A stretch of 64,000 nucleotides of DNA from Fulvia fulva (lineage: Eukaryota > Ascomycota > Dothideomycetes > Mycosphaerellales > Mycosphaerellaceae), in NCBI RefSeq assembly GCF_020509005.1, contig NC_063013.1, positions 5,146,001 through 5,210,000 on the forward strand. Direction: 5' to 3'. Shown here piece by piece: positions 23,834 to 35,400 of this stretch. The notes under the pieces were generated by a model, which was given only the letters and a program-made list of their open reading frames with translations, did not search any database and was not told the DNA's origin. Numbering within the stretch: position 1 is the stretch's first letter; every line of letters begins with the position of its first letter. The translations under genes and the position numbers were made by a program.

Positions 23834-24650
23834 GCCAGACGTGTGCGGCGCACCCTCACATGGAACGTCAAGTCCTGATAGCATTCTCTGCAAGTAGCAT
23901 GGCATAGCAAAAGAGCAAAACAATCGCCGCTGCCGCAATGGCTAGCCACAGTGACAAAGAGAGTGTCATACTTTCTGACAACTTGCTCGCGATCATGACG
24001 CTCTGGGGCAAATTGCATCAAGCAGGACGCCTTACCATTGCGCCAACCACAATTGTCGAGAGGACTGGAAAGATGCGAGATCATATTGACTTAGACGAGC
24101 TAGAGCGTGTGAAGGCGGACAGAGGGTCATCTCTGACACTGAGCCAAAGAGGTGGCCGTCCAGAACATTCGACGTCAACAGTTGGACGGGCAAAAAGGAA
24201 TCCTCGCCATTGCTGCAATCGCGAACGCTTGCTCATTCTGCTCTAGTCTTGCTGAGCTTCCTTTGAAGAGCCCCTATCTGTATGCTGGAACAAAACATGA
24301 GCGAGTGCTCGCAGAGTTCTCCTGTCGGCTCGTGAACGCGTCTTCTTCTCCTGTCGCAACACTTGATCTATCGAGCTAAGAGCAAAAGAACAATCACCGC
24401 TGGCACAACAGCATCAAGCCGATGAGGAGGCCGACCCCACGCAGTCTACATGCGTCGAAGGGGCAGGCACACCAAAGCTTTTCTGTGATACCTTTGCGGG
24501 AACCACTTTGCCATTGTGCCAACGACGATTGTCGTCCATTATGTATGCCTCCCGTGAAGTACGGTTTTGCATGTGATCGTGAAGCTCACTTGAGTCAGGA
24601 GCCCGATCACATGCTTACCAAAGCTTGTTCAGATCCATAAGTAGACTGGG
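23834..24650 (-). repeat. Degenerate ~265 bp tandem repeat array, left part
   Basis: On the complement, two blocks recur: a TTGTGGTTGGCGCAATGGT-like block (24060-24030 and about 24530-24500) and a GATTGTTTTGCTCTTTTGC-like block about 120 bp later (about 23930-23900, a diverged one at 24225-24185, and 24400-24378). The same two blocks in the same order recur on the + strand at 51670-52350. Spacing is roughly 190-285 bp here. No open frame spans it and I see no protein homology. The unit sequence is highly diverged. Confidence 0.6.
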
Positions 24651-25179
24651 AAGTGCTCCCTCTCGATAAGCATCTCTGTCTGTATGGCTCAGTGGTTGAC
24701 GAGGGCGGTATTGGCTCATTCTTCACTCGCCCAGATAGGTGATGGCTTCTTCGTGCTGGCCACGTACCAAGAGCGCGTGGCGCTGTAGCTTGGAGTGCAT
24801 CGTCAAGCCTTATGGACAGGGGTGCTTGTTCTTTTTACCTCCCGACGAAGTCCTCACAGCTCACTCAAATGGGGGGACGATAAGGTCGAATGAAACATGA
24901 GCCAAAGTGGTATGTTGTTCCTCCATCCGCGTATCATCGTATCTAGGTATCTACGTACAGCTATCAATGTTCGCGTGGTATATATTTCGCCATAGACACT
25001 GCCAAGCTCCTCCAGTATGCCTTCCCGAACTCCACGCTCGCTATACAAGAAAATCCTCCAATGGTATCACATCAAAAAGATCAAAACTCCGCCCCATTGC
25101 TTCGCTTCGCTCGCTGAATGTACGTGATGCTGAATGCAAACAAACATATTCTCGCTGACGATGACATGCCCGGTAGACC
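24651..25179. other. Intergenic, nothing recognised
   Basis: About 530 bp downstream of the CBM48-domain gene. It has balanced composition, no RIP signature, and only short overlapping frames on both strands. It would hold the 3' UTR and terminator of the minus-strand gene, but I cannot pick a poly(A) site. Confidence 0.4.
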
Positions 25180-26805
25180 TCAAAAGCCCAACTCGCTAAA
25201 GATGTCCTCCGCCATGGATATTCCTTCACCTTCACTGAAAATGGTCGGGGTGGGTATGTATACTTCGTGCCTTGATCGCGGTGCCTGTGGTTGTTGTGGT
25301 GGTGACATTGTAATGGTCTTGGCCAGGGAATGGTTGCTTTCTGATGCCAGATTTGGAAGGGAGTAGTTCACAAATGTCGGCGATAGAAGGCGCGGGTGTG
25401 ATCGGCCGTTCGTTGTGGCGCTTCCTGCCTCGTACTGAGCTCGATCCTGGCTGGAGCTAAGCGACCAGTGCCGACCCGCATCTGCTTCAGGCACGTTTTC
25501 ATCGTTCACTGTCGCATGCTCACTGCCGGTGTAAGACGTCTGCGATGACATTGTGAAAGGCGAGTCATGATCCTCGGTGTCTACAGTCGATGCGGTGAAA
25601 GTTGGTGAGATCAAGTCGAACCCGGCGCCATCACTGACCGGTGTTGGATTCTCATCGACATCCTCCGATGCACGATGGGAGTAACATGACGTTGGAGACA
25701 CCGGTGAGCTTTCGTCCAGGTAGTCTCGTATTTCCATGTTTGGCAGAGAGTACATTCGAGGCCGGTGCTGTTCTGGATCCTCCGTCAAGCTGGTCCCCGG
25801 ACGTGAGCCGTAGAACTGTACATTCTGTACAGACTTCGGTCCGAGACTGAGCTCAGATATCCTCCTCATCTGCTTGCAAGTATCTTCGTCGAGTTGCTCG
25901 CTGTCATGTGCGTGTAACACACTTGCGATCACATCGTCAGACGTGAACATTGCTGCTGCTAGAGCCTCGTCCGACCCGAGCGGAGTTGGGCCAAGATCAC
26001 AGGGATATGGGAAGCTCGGAAGGTCACGAGGATCGTAGTTCTCCGAGTACTCCGAAGCTCCCAGGTCGAAGGTATCGGAGAAGACGCTCCCAGCTGCCTT
26101 GTGTGCACTCTGTGTTGGGGAGGCAGACTCTGGCTGGACATCCTCATCCTTCACTGGCAGATAATGTGACAGCTTGCTGTCGCGCGTCCCTTGAGGAGCC
26201 TCATGGTGTGCAGTAGAGACTGGCGAAACAACCTCGTCCACCACATTCACCGGTCCATTCTGATTCTCGAGCCGACCATCGAGTGCTTCATCGGACAGGC
26301 ACCGAGAGTGCACCTTTGAAATGGGCGGTGGCTCAAGGGCAGCCATCTTCTGAGCCGGATCGAGCGTCTTTTCCTCGCCGACATTCGCTAGACTGCCAGC
26401 AATGTCCTCTGTCACCCCGTATGCGCTGTGACACCGTGTTGGGGGCTCCACCATCTCATATGGTACATCAATGACGTTCACGGCCTGTCCAGGTAATAGC
26501 GGGCAGCCTGTGGTGTATTCCTGCCTGTCGTCGTAGGCATCGATGTCGTAGTTCAGCCGGTAGTAGTACCAGTAAGTGCCGCCCTGCTTGAGTCCTCCAC
26601 TACGCGGCTTGGTCCACTGGAATTCCTCGCCATCAAAGATGATATTCTCGAATTTGAAACATCCGCTCCAGAAGCCATTCCCTCGTCTTCGATCATGGTG
26701 CATACGGTATGGTTGGTTGAAGTTGTCCCATGATCCCATGAGCTCCACTGTCCGTACCTCAGGAGGTGCTCTGAACAGGAACGTGACAAGCGCTTCCGGG
26801 TCCAT
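25180..26805 (-). CDS. AMPK1-type glycogen-binding (CBM48) domain protein with long disordered tail
   Basis: 541 residues in one exon from the Met of MDPEALVTF. An upstream in-frame Met at 26859 would add 18 residues that do not fit the domain. Residues about 5-115 form an E-set/CBM48 fold as in AMPK beta subunits: VTFLFRAPPEVRTVELMGSWDNF, FWSGCFKF, GTYWYYYRLNY, and a final NVIDVPYEM. The family binds glycogen-like polysaccharide; Aspergillus EsdC is a fungal relative that affects sexual development, and I do not claim orthology. Residues about 120-541 are low-complexity, rich in Ser, Pro, Asp and Glu, with no other domain. It lies inside the inverted segment yet shows no RIP. The coding frame is clean, so it is likely functional. 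Confidence 0.8.
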   Translation of the reverse strand: MDPEALVTFLFRAPPEVRTVELMGSWDNFNQPYRMHHDRRRGNGFWSGCFKFENIIFDGEEFQWTKPRSGGLKQGGTYWYYYRLNYDIDAYDDRQEYTTGCPLLPGQAVNVIDVPYEMVEPPTRCHSAYGVTEDIAGSLANVGEEKTLDPAQKMAALEPPPISKVHSRCLSDEALDGRLENQNGPVNVVDEVVSPVSTAHHEAPQGTRDSKLSHYLPVKDEDVQPESASPTQSAHKAAGSVFSDTFDLGASEYSENYDPRDLPSFPYPCDLGPTPLGSDEALAAAMFTSDDVIASVLHAHDSEQLDEDTCKQMRRISELSLGPKSVQNVQFYGSRPGTSLTEDPEQHRPRMYSLPNMEIRDYLDESSPVSPTSCYSHRASEDVDENPTPVSDGAGFDLISPTFTASTVDTEDHDSPFTMSSQTSYTGSEHATVNDENVPEADAGRHWSLSSSQDRAQYEAGSATTNGRSHPRLLSPTFVNYSLPNLASESNHSLAKTITMSPPQQPQAPRSRHEVYIPTPTIFSEGEGISMAEDIFSELGF

Positions 26806-28295
26806 GGCTGCCAACAAGCAGTGCAGTGACTGCTCTCGTGAAGTGGTTCTTATCCACAATCAAATCGGTCTGCAACGCTCCCCAGACGACACCGTTGCTA
26901 CCATGCCATCGTTGTTCGTATTGTGCGCAACGAAGAAGAGGTGGAGATGCAGCACAGGTAATCAGGCAATCGGTTGGTAAACAGAGGTTGGAAAAGGCAT
27001 TGGACGTTGAATAGAGTTCGTGCACGATCGCCAGATCCCAACGGCTACCATGTGCGTCTTGCCCAGTGGTCCTTCCTTCCAGATGTAGACGCGGGACCTC
27101 TCGAGTCCAGAGCCGCCCTCGGTTCGGACACGCTAGATGAGGTCAGCAAGTGGCGGCGGCGCATTAGGAAGACGCGCGTGCCAAACGCGACAATGAACAG
27201 CGGTATATGAGAGACAGGGAACAACGCTCAATAGCGGGCGCGAAGACAGTTACATGTACATATGTACCTGAGCGCGAAGCGAAAGCAAAAGCCGCTGTGA
27301 CGTCGGAATTATAAGGTACATGTACCTAGGTAGCCTGTAGGCTGTAGGGATTCGAGCGAGGAGGAAAGCATAGCAGGGGTGACGGGAGCGAACTGGTGGA
27401 AGGTGACAAGGGTGTGTTCATGCGTTGTGGAGCAAGCTGATATACCACTCTTCCGAATCGGTAGACGCCGTTGCCATGCCACAGCCACTTCTGTCGCCAT
27501 TAGTCTCATTCTTGGCCGCTGGCGTCGAAACCTGGCGGCCATCAATACATCTCGTCCTTTTCGTGGTGCAGGAGCGGTCGACGTGGCCGCGACGATCTTC
27601 AAAGTCCTGTTGCTGGTGGCACGATCACATGCTGCACGAGCGCATGTCCCTTCTCAACCAGCCAGCTCTCCGCAGCAGTAACGGCTCTCCTCCCACCAAC
27701 ATGTTACATATCTTTGACGCGCTGGCTCGCTGAACGTACCATTTGGTTATCAAGAGACTAGAGTTGTGGCTTAACCCTTGCATGCTTGCCTCGATTGCGC
27801 TACGATTAACCGCCGGCGCAGGCAAACCCTCGCTGTAATTACGGAGGCAGGAGCGGTTGGCCAGGGCGAGGTCAAAACAAGGAACACAATTGACGTGCAT
27901 GAGCGTGTTGTGAATCTGATTCGGTGGTTCGTGGCTGTGATGGCTCCACTCGCTGATCTCCGTCTCGGCTGTACCGTTCCGGCCCTCTCGACGGTATACG
28001 TGCGAGGTAGATCCGATATGAGGTATTGGGTGGCTCGATGTGTGTCTGCTTCACCGACTTCATCAGCAGTGTCATCAGGAAGGCGCAGCAGAGGACATGG
28101 TCGTGTGGACATTCAAGTTGGCATTGAGCGCCCGAGGGGCCCTGATTGAGTTCATCACCCCACACGGAGACGCAGACAAGGAGCTCCCTGCTGAAAAGTC
28201 CCGAGCGGATGGTTACAATACCATGACCCGAGACGACGGCCACGACTTCTCGATTCGCCCTGATTGCTCTTCGCTACACACAAACAATGTCCGTT
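26806..28295. other. Intergenic region with TACATGTA palindromes
   Basis: About 1.5 kb separates the CBM48 gene from the S10 pseudogene and includes the promoter of the former. Two palindromic blocks stand out: ACATGTACATATGTACCT (27252-27269) and GGTACATGTACCTAGGTA (27314-27331). ATGTAC-type palindromes and CTAGGTA words are common in ascomycete intergenic DNA. Many short frames overlap on both strands, and none has a recognisable domain or a convincing start. Confidence 0.4.
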
Positions 28296-29597
28296 CATCT
28301 TCATAACATGTCCATCTTCTTCTGGCTATTTGACGCACGCACCAACTCAGAGAACGCCCCTCTTGTAGCGTGGCTGAACGGTGGCCCGGGGTGTTCCAGC
28401 ATGATTGGAAGAACATGGCCCTTGCAAGTTCTTCAATGCATCCTCTGAGCCGTCCAATAACCCCCAGAGCTGGAGTGAGTGGGATGATCCCCAAGGGTGG
28501 ATGCATCTTTCACATGCTGGCATGGGGTAGACCAGGCAGCTAACATGCTGTATATCGATCAACTAATCAACACTGGCTTTTCCTACGGGTCCCCCAACTT
28601 CAATTCGACGTTCAACGCAGCGCCCTACGTTTACACCTTCTTGCAGAAATGCGTCCAAGATTTCCCGCAGTACAAGCCCCGCGAGCTGAGTGTCTTTGGG
28701 GAGTCCTACGGCGGCCACTGGATCTATTACGCAGAGTACATTGCCGAGCAGAATGATTTGATCAAAGCTGGCAAACTCAACGCCACGCCCTTGAACCTCG
28801 CCTATGTCGGGTTGAACAATGCCTGGTACAACCCCATCTTGCAGATGAAGGCGCACGTCGACTACAGCTATACCAACGGCTGATGGGACATCATCAACGA
28901 AACTGAACACACGTACTTCCTTGGTCAGTACGAGAAGTATTGCGTGACTTCTGAAGAAAAGTGCATGACACAGTACGGCAACGATCAGGCATGCATAACC
29001 GCAGGCGACGATTGTTACAACTACGTTGAAGCCCCGTTGATCGCGCAGAAGACGTACGAATTGTACGATGTCAGAGAGCCAGTCGCCACTAATCCTCCGG
29101 AGACATACGTGCAATATCTCTCTCGTGCAGATATTCAGAAACAAATCGGAGCCAAGGTCAACTACACCGAGTGTGCGGCGGGCGACCGAAGTCCTGGCTA
29201 TCGCTTACAGCTCACGGGAGATAGTACGTCAATCTACCTGATGCACATTCAAAGCTAACAGCGACTCAGACGCGAGAACAATGCTCCCATATCTCGAAAA
29301 TTTCGTGAACCGTGGCATCCCCACCTTGATATGGGCTGGAGATACCGACTGGATCTGCAACTGGATGGGAAGTTTATATGTAGTCGATGCGGTCAACTTT
29401 CCCGGTGATTCTCAATTCCGTAACGCGACCCTCGCGCCTTACGATATCGCGGGCAAGAAAGTTGGACTTACAAGAAGCAAGGCACCTTGTCGTTTATGAG
29501 GGTGTTTGAAGCAGCCCATGAGATCGCCGTGTATCAGCTGGAGACTGCGCTGCATGTTTTCAGCCAGTTCTTGAAGACGGGGACAATTAGTGGCTGA
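28296..29597 (+). pseudogene. Serine carboxypeptidase (peptidase S10), frameshifted and truncated
   Basis: Secreted acid carboxypeptidases of this family remove C-terminal residues. The body is recognisable from end to end. [18 protein letters not shown] and LNGGPGCSS lie at 28314-28410. [18 protein letters not shown] appears in a shifted frame at about 28408-28462. ANMLYIDQ, GFSYG and the nucleophile GESYGGHW lie at 28540-28722. WAGDTDWICNW (catalytic Asp) is at about 29332-29365 and AAHEIAVYQLETAL (catalytic His) at about 29510-29552. Two introns are plausible (28476 to about 28542; 29224-29269). The breaks are a frameshift near 28406, an in-frame TGA at 28881-28883, and a frameshift near 29465. 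The signal peptide and N-terminus are not found. All three catalytic residues persist, so decay is recent or the breaks are assembly errors. Confidence 0.8.
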
Positions 29598-30330
29598 GCG
29601 TGAGACTATCGTGCTCAAGATCACCGAGAGAGAAGATTGTGCTGGGGAGAATTGCACTAAAGATCGTGAGGCCAGTCGGGAGGGTCGGTCTCGAGAGCTT
29701 TCGTAAGACTCACAACTCTTGTCCCAACGCACGACCATGATATGAGAGGGTGTGCAAGTTGTCATGCCATTGAAGTCTCAGACAAGCATCACGCGCTTGA
29801 AGAAGGGTTCTGCACTGCATACGCCGAGCCTTACAACCACAGTGCCAACCGCTGCTACTTTTCTGCGCACCAACACTTGGCTTTCCCGTGTCGTAGGGGA
29901 CTTCAGGACGTCGATCGTCTTGAGCTTGAACAACTAGCCTCCGACGTACATGATCCGGCATTCGGAGTGGAAGCCCGGGCGGGGGTGGGATGGCTGCGTT
30001 ACATGTACAACACTACTACCTTCACTGGAGGGACAGTGAGAACCGTTCACGAAACGTGAGGAGATACGTACCAAGCTAATGTAAAGGCGGATCACTACGC
30101 GCTGGCTCATTCGGGAGCTGTTGATGCTATCCGTTCGAAGGAAAGGTCCGGCCTGGCTATCGCCTTTCGTTTGGGGTGATAGAGGGGTTCGACGGCTGTT
30201 CGATCCTGTCTGAATGATGGCTCTTACGGATGCACAACGCAAGAGTCAGCTTTGACGATCTTCGAAGCTTCTCACTATACCCAGTGGACGGTGTGACTTG
30301 CTGCTATCAGCGCTATGAGTCCGGTCCTCA
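29598..30330. other. Gap between the two peptidase pseudogenes
   Basis: About 730 bp with only short overlapping frames. Part of it (about 30200-30330) could be the scrambled N-terminus and propeptide of the S53 pseudogene: an AIS...GPQ stretch resembles the ISDPxSxxYG region but is in the wrong frame. A lone TTACATGTACAA word lies at 30000-30011. Confidence 0.35.
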
Positions 30331-31782
30331 GAAGAAGTCGTTGAAGCATTTAAACCAGCAGATCAGTCCATCGCAGCAGTCACTCACTGGCTTACCAGCA
30401 GCGGCAACATCCACCCAGATCGTATCTCCCTGACCTCGAACAAAGCTTGGTTGGCTCTTAACGTCTCCGTGGCGGAAGCGGAGGACTTACTCCACACCAA
30501 GTATTACTGGCATGGCCCAGACGGCAACTTGGCAGGCTGTGATGACTATCGAATTCCCCAGCACCTTGAGGAGCATATCGATCTCATAGTCCCGGGCGTC
30601 AAAAGTCCCCCATCGCAATGAGACAGCCCGGCACAGTCCCATAGACAGTCGCAACCACCTGTGGTTGGATCCGCCAGGCTCGCCGTGAACAGCGCTTCCT
30701 CGACCGCCAACTGTTCCAACAGTGTCACTCAAGCTTGCCTTCAAGCTCTGTACCAGTTTGAGACACTTCCGAAGAATGCACCTGTATCTTCAGCAAATCG
30801 CCTGGGTATACTGCAGTTTGGCTACTACGCAAAGGAGGACCTGGACAGCTACTTCTCCCAATTCGCTCCTTGGGTACCACAGGGCACTGAACCAATCAAC
30901 CAGGGTATCAACGGTGGTTGCCCGTCGACCAACGTCTCCTGTGCATCTGGGGAGACAGAGCTGGATTTCGAGATGTCTATGCCCATCATCTACCCCCAGT
31001 CGACAGTGGACTACTCAATATACAACTACCACTACGCAGACGGCGGTACTGGCAGCTTCAACACCTGGCTTGATGCACTAGATGGATCATACTGTCACTA
31101 CACTGCATTCGGCGAGACTGGCGATGACCCTGCGATTGATCCCGCTTATCCCGACGCGAGCGGTTACAATCATCCTCAGCAATGCGGTGTGTACAAACCT
31201 GCAAACGTGATCCCCATAGCTTGGGGCAATGGCGAGCAAGTGTTACCCGCTTCTTACCAGCGGCGGATGTGCAATGAGTTCACGAAGCTTGGCATGCAAG
31301 GCGTTGCTCTCTTGCAAGCGTCCGGAGATTTCGGCGTGGCTCCGAATCCAAGCAGTACCGACAGCGGCTGCCTCAAGGACGGCACGGTCTTCAATGTCGA
31401 GTGAGTAGTCCCAATCTCGAGGTTTTTCCACTCGCTAACAACCAGTAGGTTCCCAAACTTGTGCCCGTACATAACTTCCGTGGGTGGCACGCAGATCGAG
31501 CCTGGCAAAACCGTCCACGACCCTGAAGGAGCCTACCATGTCCCGACTAGTGATCCTGCCATCACGTATGCTGGAGGCGGCGGATTTTCCAATCTATGCA
31601 CGGCCCCCGATTATCAGAAATCAACCCTCGACGCTTAATTCCAAAACCACAACCCACCATATGAGTACTACACAGACGGCAACTGCAACACAAGCTCCGG
31701 TGTTTACAACCGCAACGGTCACGGTCTTCCAGACGTCGCTGCCAACGCCGTCAACATCACCGTCGTGATCGACGGCAATACG
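30331..31782 (+). pseudogene. Sedolisin / tripeptidyl-peptidase (S53), truncated by transposons
   Basis: These secreted acid serine peptidases release N-terminal tripeptides. The pro-kumamolisin domain starts EEVVEAFKPADQS (30331) and runs through WLTSSGNI and WLALNVS to CDDYRIPQHLEEHID. The peptidase domain (from about 30700) has SVTQACLQALYQF, GETELDFEM (catalytic Glu and Asp), SYCHY, CGVYKPANVI and QASGDFGVA (usually SGDSGVA). An intron (31401-31448) is followed by FPNLCPYITSVGGTQI, GGGGFSN and PDVAANAVNI. It lacks the terminal segment with the catalytic Ser (GTSAS). Breaks are a TGA at 30619-30621, a TAA at 31636-31638, frameshift damage before 30331, and the 3' truncation next to the Tc1/mariner fragment. 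Confidence 0.82.
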
Positions 31783-31849
31783 TAAGAGTATGGAGCAGAT
31801 TGAATGCATAGAGAGCAATTTTTAAGGGTCCGCGAAGGTGTCGCACAGG

Positions 31850-32470
31850 CCTTATTCTCAACTGTATATCGCCACTAGAAGGTGTAATTACTGTCTTAAT
31901 ATCGTGTCTATATTCTACTAACGCGTATTACCTCTTTTAGTTTTATTAGTATGCCCTTAATATATTTAATAAACTAGCAGGGGTCTATTTTATTCTATAG
32001 CTCTTATATAATTGCCTTTAAGTCCTTAATCTTCGTAGGGAACGGCTCTATCTATAAGATACGTGCCTTTATCTATTACTATACCTTCTTAATTAGATTA
32101 AGGTCCGGTAAAGAAGGTAGCTAGTTTTCTAATAGCCTATAGGTAAGATTAAGCTTCTTCCGTACCTTCTTAGCCTAGTTAAGATAATGCTTTGCTCTAT
32201 CTTCTATAAAGATAAGGTTCTTATCCTCTATAATATACTAAACAATATTATTAGAATCTAATTAGAGTAGTCCTATAAGTTAATCCCTTGTTTACCGTAC
32301 TTATACTTTATAAAGACTAGTTTAGACTTAAAGCCCTATCTAATAGTACCCTAAACTATAAATAATAATCTCCCTAAGTAGTAGATAGACTATATATAGT
32401 CTTAGTACTAGGCTTCCTTCAAAGAGCGTATAATATAAAGCCGCCTACGCTTACTAACTATAAAGGAGGA
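31850..32470 (-). mobile_element. Tc1/mariner transposase fragment, RIP-mutated
   Basis: On the complement, read through stops, it shows a DDE_3 transposase core: GFKSKLVFIKYKYGKQGIN, an EDKNLIFIEDRAKHYLNQA block (the MEDNAPxH catalytic Asp region) and LPSLPDLNLIKKV (the SPDLNPIE block). Only the central and C-terminal part is present. The N-terminal side is cut exactly at the start of the Copia LTR (32471). The left edge at the S53 pseudogene is not sharp. Confidence 0.7.
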
Positions 32471-35400
32471 TGTTAAATAGGTTCGGATTGATAGTAGCGG
32501 AGTGGAGTAAGAGATTAATCTTCAACTGACTAATAGCACGAGTATGCAGCAATATATTAGGAACTAATGTGTTGATTGTGTTAGATGTCTATCTAAGCTA
32601 AAGGGGAGAGAAAGTATCTCCCTATAAGCTAAGTCATCGTAGATGCCTTAGGCTACTAGATCACTTCCTGATTGTTGACTCCCTTTAAGATGCTACATCT
32701 TAACACTCTAACTCATCTCGTATAGGAGGTTACAGTCTGCTTACTTCCTGTCAATAGTACTTGGACCTTTTTATAATAGGTTAAGCTAGCTTACAAACCT
32801 CTAGAAGTGTAGACTAGTCTTTAGTTTTGTAAACCCGTCTACAACTATCTTAGAGGTTAGGGTGTACTTAATAGCAATAAGCCTCCTCTACTAAAGTTTC
32901 CTAACAGCGTTATAGGCAATGTCAATGTGCTTCGACTTGTTATAAACATATACATCTTTTACTAGGGTAAGGGCAGCTTGATTATTACCTCTTAATTAGA
33001 CTAGTCTCAAATTTGATACAGTCTCCTAGTTTCTAGTGATTCTTAGTTAATAGGAATAGTCTCCTACTAACTCTAGACAATCCATTTCTCTTAGTAGTGA
33101 AGCTAGGAATTAGGACTGCTTTATACATATATTTATAGCTATATATTCAGCCTCTATTATAGATGTTGCTACAGACTTTTGCTTCTTACTTATCCAAGAA
33201 ACTGGTGCCCTACAGAGGAAGAAGACATACCTAAGGATTAAGACTCTGTCTACTTTGTCTATAGTATAATCAGAATTATAGTATCTAATAAGGTGTCCTT
33301 TTCTAGACTTTGAGAATCGAAGTCCTAGATCAGGGTATGATCTTAGGTACCTAGTGATCTTCTTCAAAGCCTTTATATAGTAGGTGGATAGGTCACTTAC
33401 AAATGAGCTTATCCTTCCTAGGGCAAAAGTAATGTCTAGCCTTGTGATTGTTACTAGCCATATCTAAGTACTATTGATACTCTAGTACTCTGCCTTATTA
33501 CACCTCTTATCTATATAGCTTGAAGGTTTGAGGGCCTTATAGCTGTCTATAGGTAAGTGTATAGGTACTGCCTTCTTATAGTTCATTCCTATCTTAGCTA
33601 GGCCATCCCTAATAAAGTGTCCTTAGTCAAGTTTCAGGTTTCCTCTCTTCCTATCCCTTATGACTCTTATGCTAAGGATCTTTTCAGGTTCACCTAGATC
33701 TTTGATCTTAAAGATCTTACTAAGTTCTCTTTTGAACTAGAGAACATCTGTTAACTTTAGTGTAGCAATTAGAATGTTATCTATATATATAAGGATTATG
33801 ATCTCCCTCTTCTTATAGATAAGTAGGTATAGATCCACTTCTAACTATGTGAATCCAATCTCTCTGAGCTTTAATACACAGAGTTGATTCCAATCTCTAG
33901 CTACTTACTTAAGTCTATATAAGCTTTTAAGGATTTTGAACACTATGTTTAGTAGAAGCTCAACTCCTAGTAGTGGTAACATAAAGATGTCTTCATAGAG
34001 GGTGCTTTCTATAAATATATTGTTCACATCCACTTAATAAAGATGAAGATCCTTCTTATACACAATAGCTATAAACACCCTAAGGGTGTCCTGTCTTACT
34101 ATAGGTACAAATGTCTCTATAAAGTCAACACTAAACTTCTGTAAGAAGCCCCTTATAACTAGTCTAGCCTTGAACTTTTCAATAGCTCCACTAATGCTTC
34201 TCTTAATATTAAAGACCTATCTTGATGTAACTAGATTTGCTCCTTTTAGTAGAACAGAATTTTCCTAGGTGTTGTTACTCTATAGAGCATCTAGTTCCTT
34301 TTGGATTGCTTCCTTCTAAAGATGTCCCCATTTCTTGTCATTCATAGCATCCTTATAGGATTTTGGAATTAGGACCTCTTACTTGTATATAATGGCTTCT
34401 ATAGTTACTATAAAGGCTATTTCCTTAACTTCTTCTAGGAATTCGCTATCCTATAGTATTGAACTGTCCACTGATTATATAGCTATAAAGAAAGCTTAGT
34501 AAAAAGCAGCAAGGTTCTCTAAGAGGTCTATTGCTTCTCCTACTTTAGTGGTTAGTTCGGGCTTAGGGACTATAGATTTTAGGGCTTTCTGTTTCATATC
34601 ATAGCCCTCAACATCATAGTCGGCCTTTCTATTTCTAAGGGATGATTTAGGGACCGTTACTTATAACCTAGTAACGTCTATTTCCTAGGGATCTAGGGAG
34701 CTTCTCTTAATTAGCTGATCGATTTTCTGAAATTCCCCTACGTTCTCCGGAGGTTAGGGAAGTTGTACAAACAGCTTTCTCGGCTGAGCGACTTTAGGGC
34801 TCTTAATTGGCTAATCTATTTCGGGGGGGCTCTAATGGACGCCTGAATAGTAGGTAGATTGTCCTAAGGATACGTTCTTCCTCGGCCTTCCTAAGGGCTT
34901 CCTAGCTAGTACGCTACTTAGTAGATTTAATGTTAGAACATTGAGACCTATATTACCTCTAGGCTAGTCCTTAAAGAAGTCTATATATATGTGTTGTTTA
35001 ATAGCTCTTATATCTGGTTCCTAAAAGAGCTAGGCTTTAGCTATGTTTTTAACATACCTAATAAATACTGCTTCTTTACCCCTATTTATTAGCTTGTCAC
35101 TTCTTACCTATTAAGGTTAGGATCTTGTGTCTATATAGACAATAGCTTTGCATCCCTAAACTTTCACATAGTCGATGGTCGGTTTGATACTATTCAAAGC
35201 CTTATCTAGTGAAACCTTAAACCTATCGTAATCTAGGCTATTTAGCAGTTTGTTCCTTATATAAGTTTAGGCCTCTAGTGCTTTAGGCCAAAATTTAACC
35301 GGCATTTTAGCCTCTTTAAGCATTGCCCTTATAGAGTCCTCTAAGGTTTGTATTGACCTCTTAACTGGTCTATTCTATAGAGAGTTGTATACCTTAGTCG

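Noticed and set aside
27872..28243. Overlapping 113-123 codon frames between the CBM48 gene and the S10 pseudogene
   Set aside because: Several frames of equal length overlap on both strands. None has a domain, plausible start context or splice logic.
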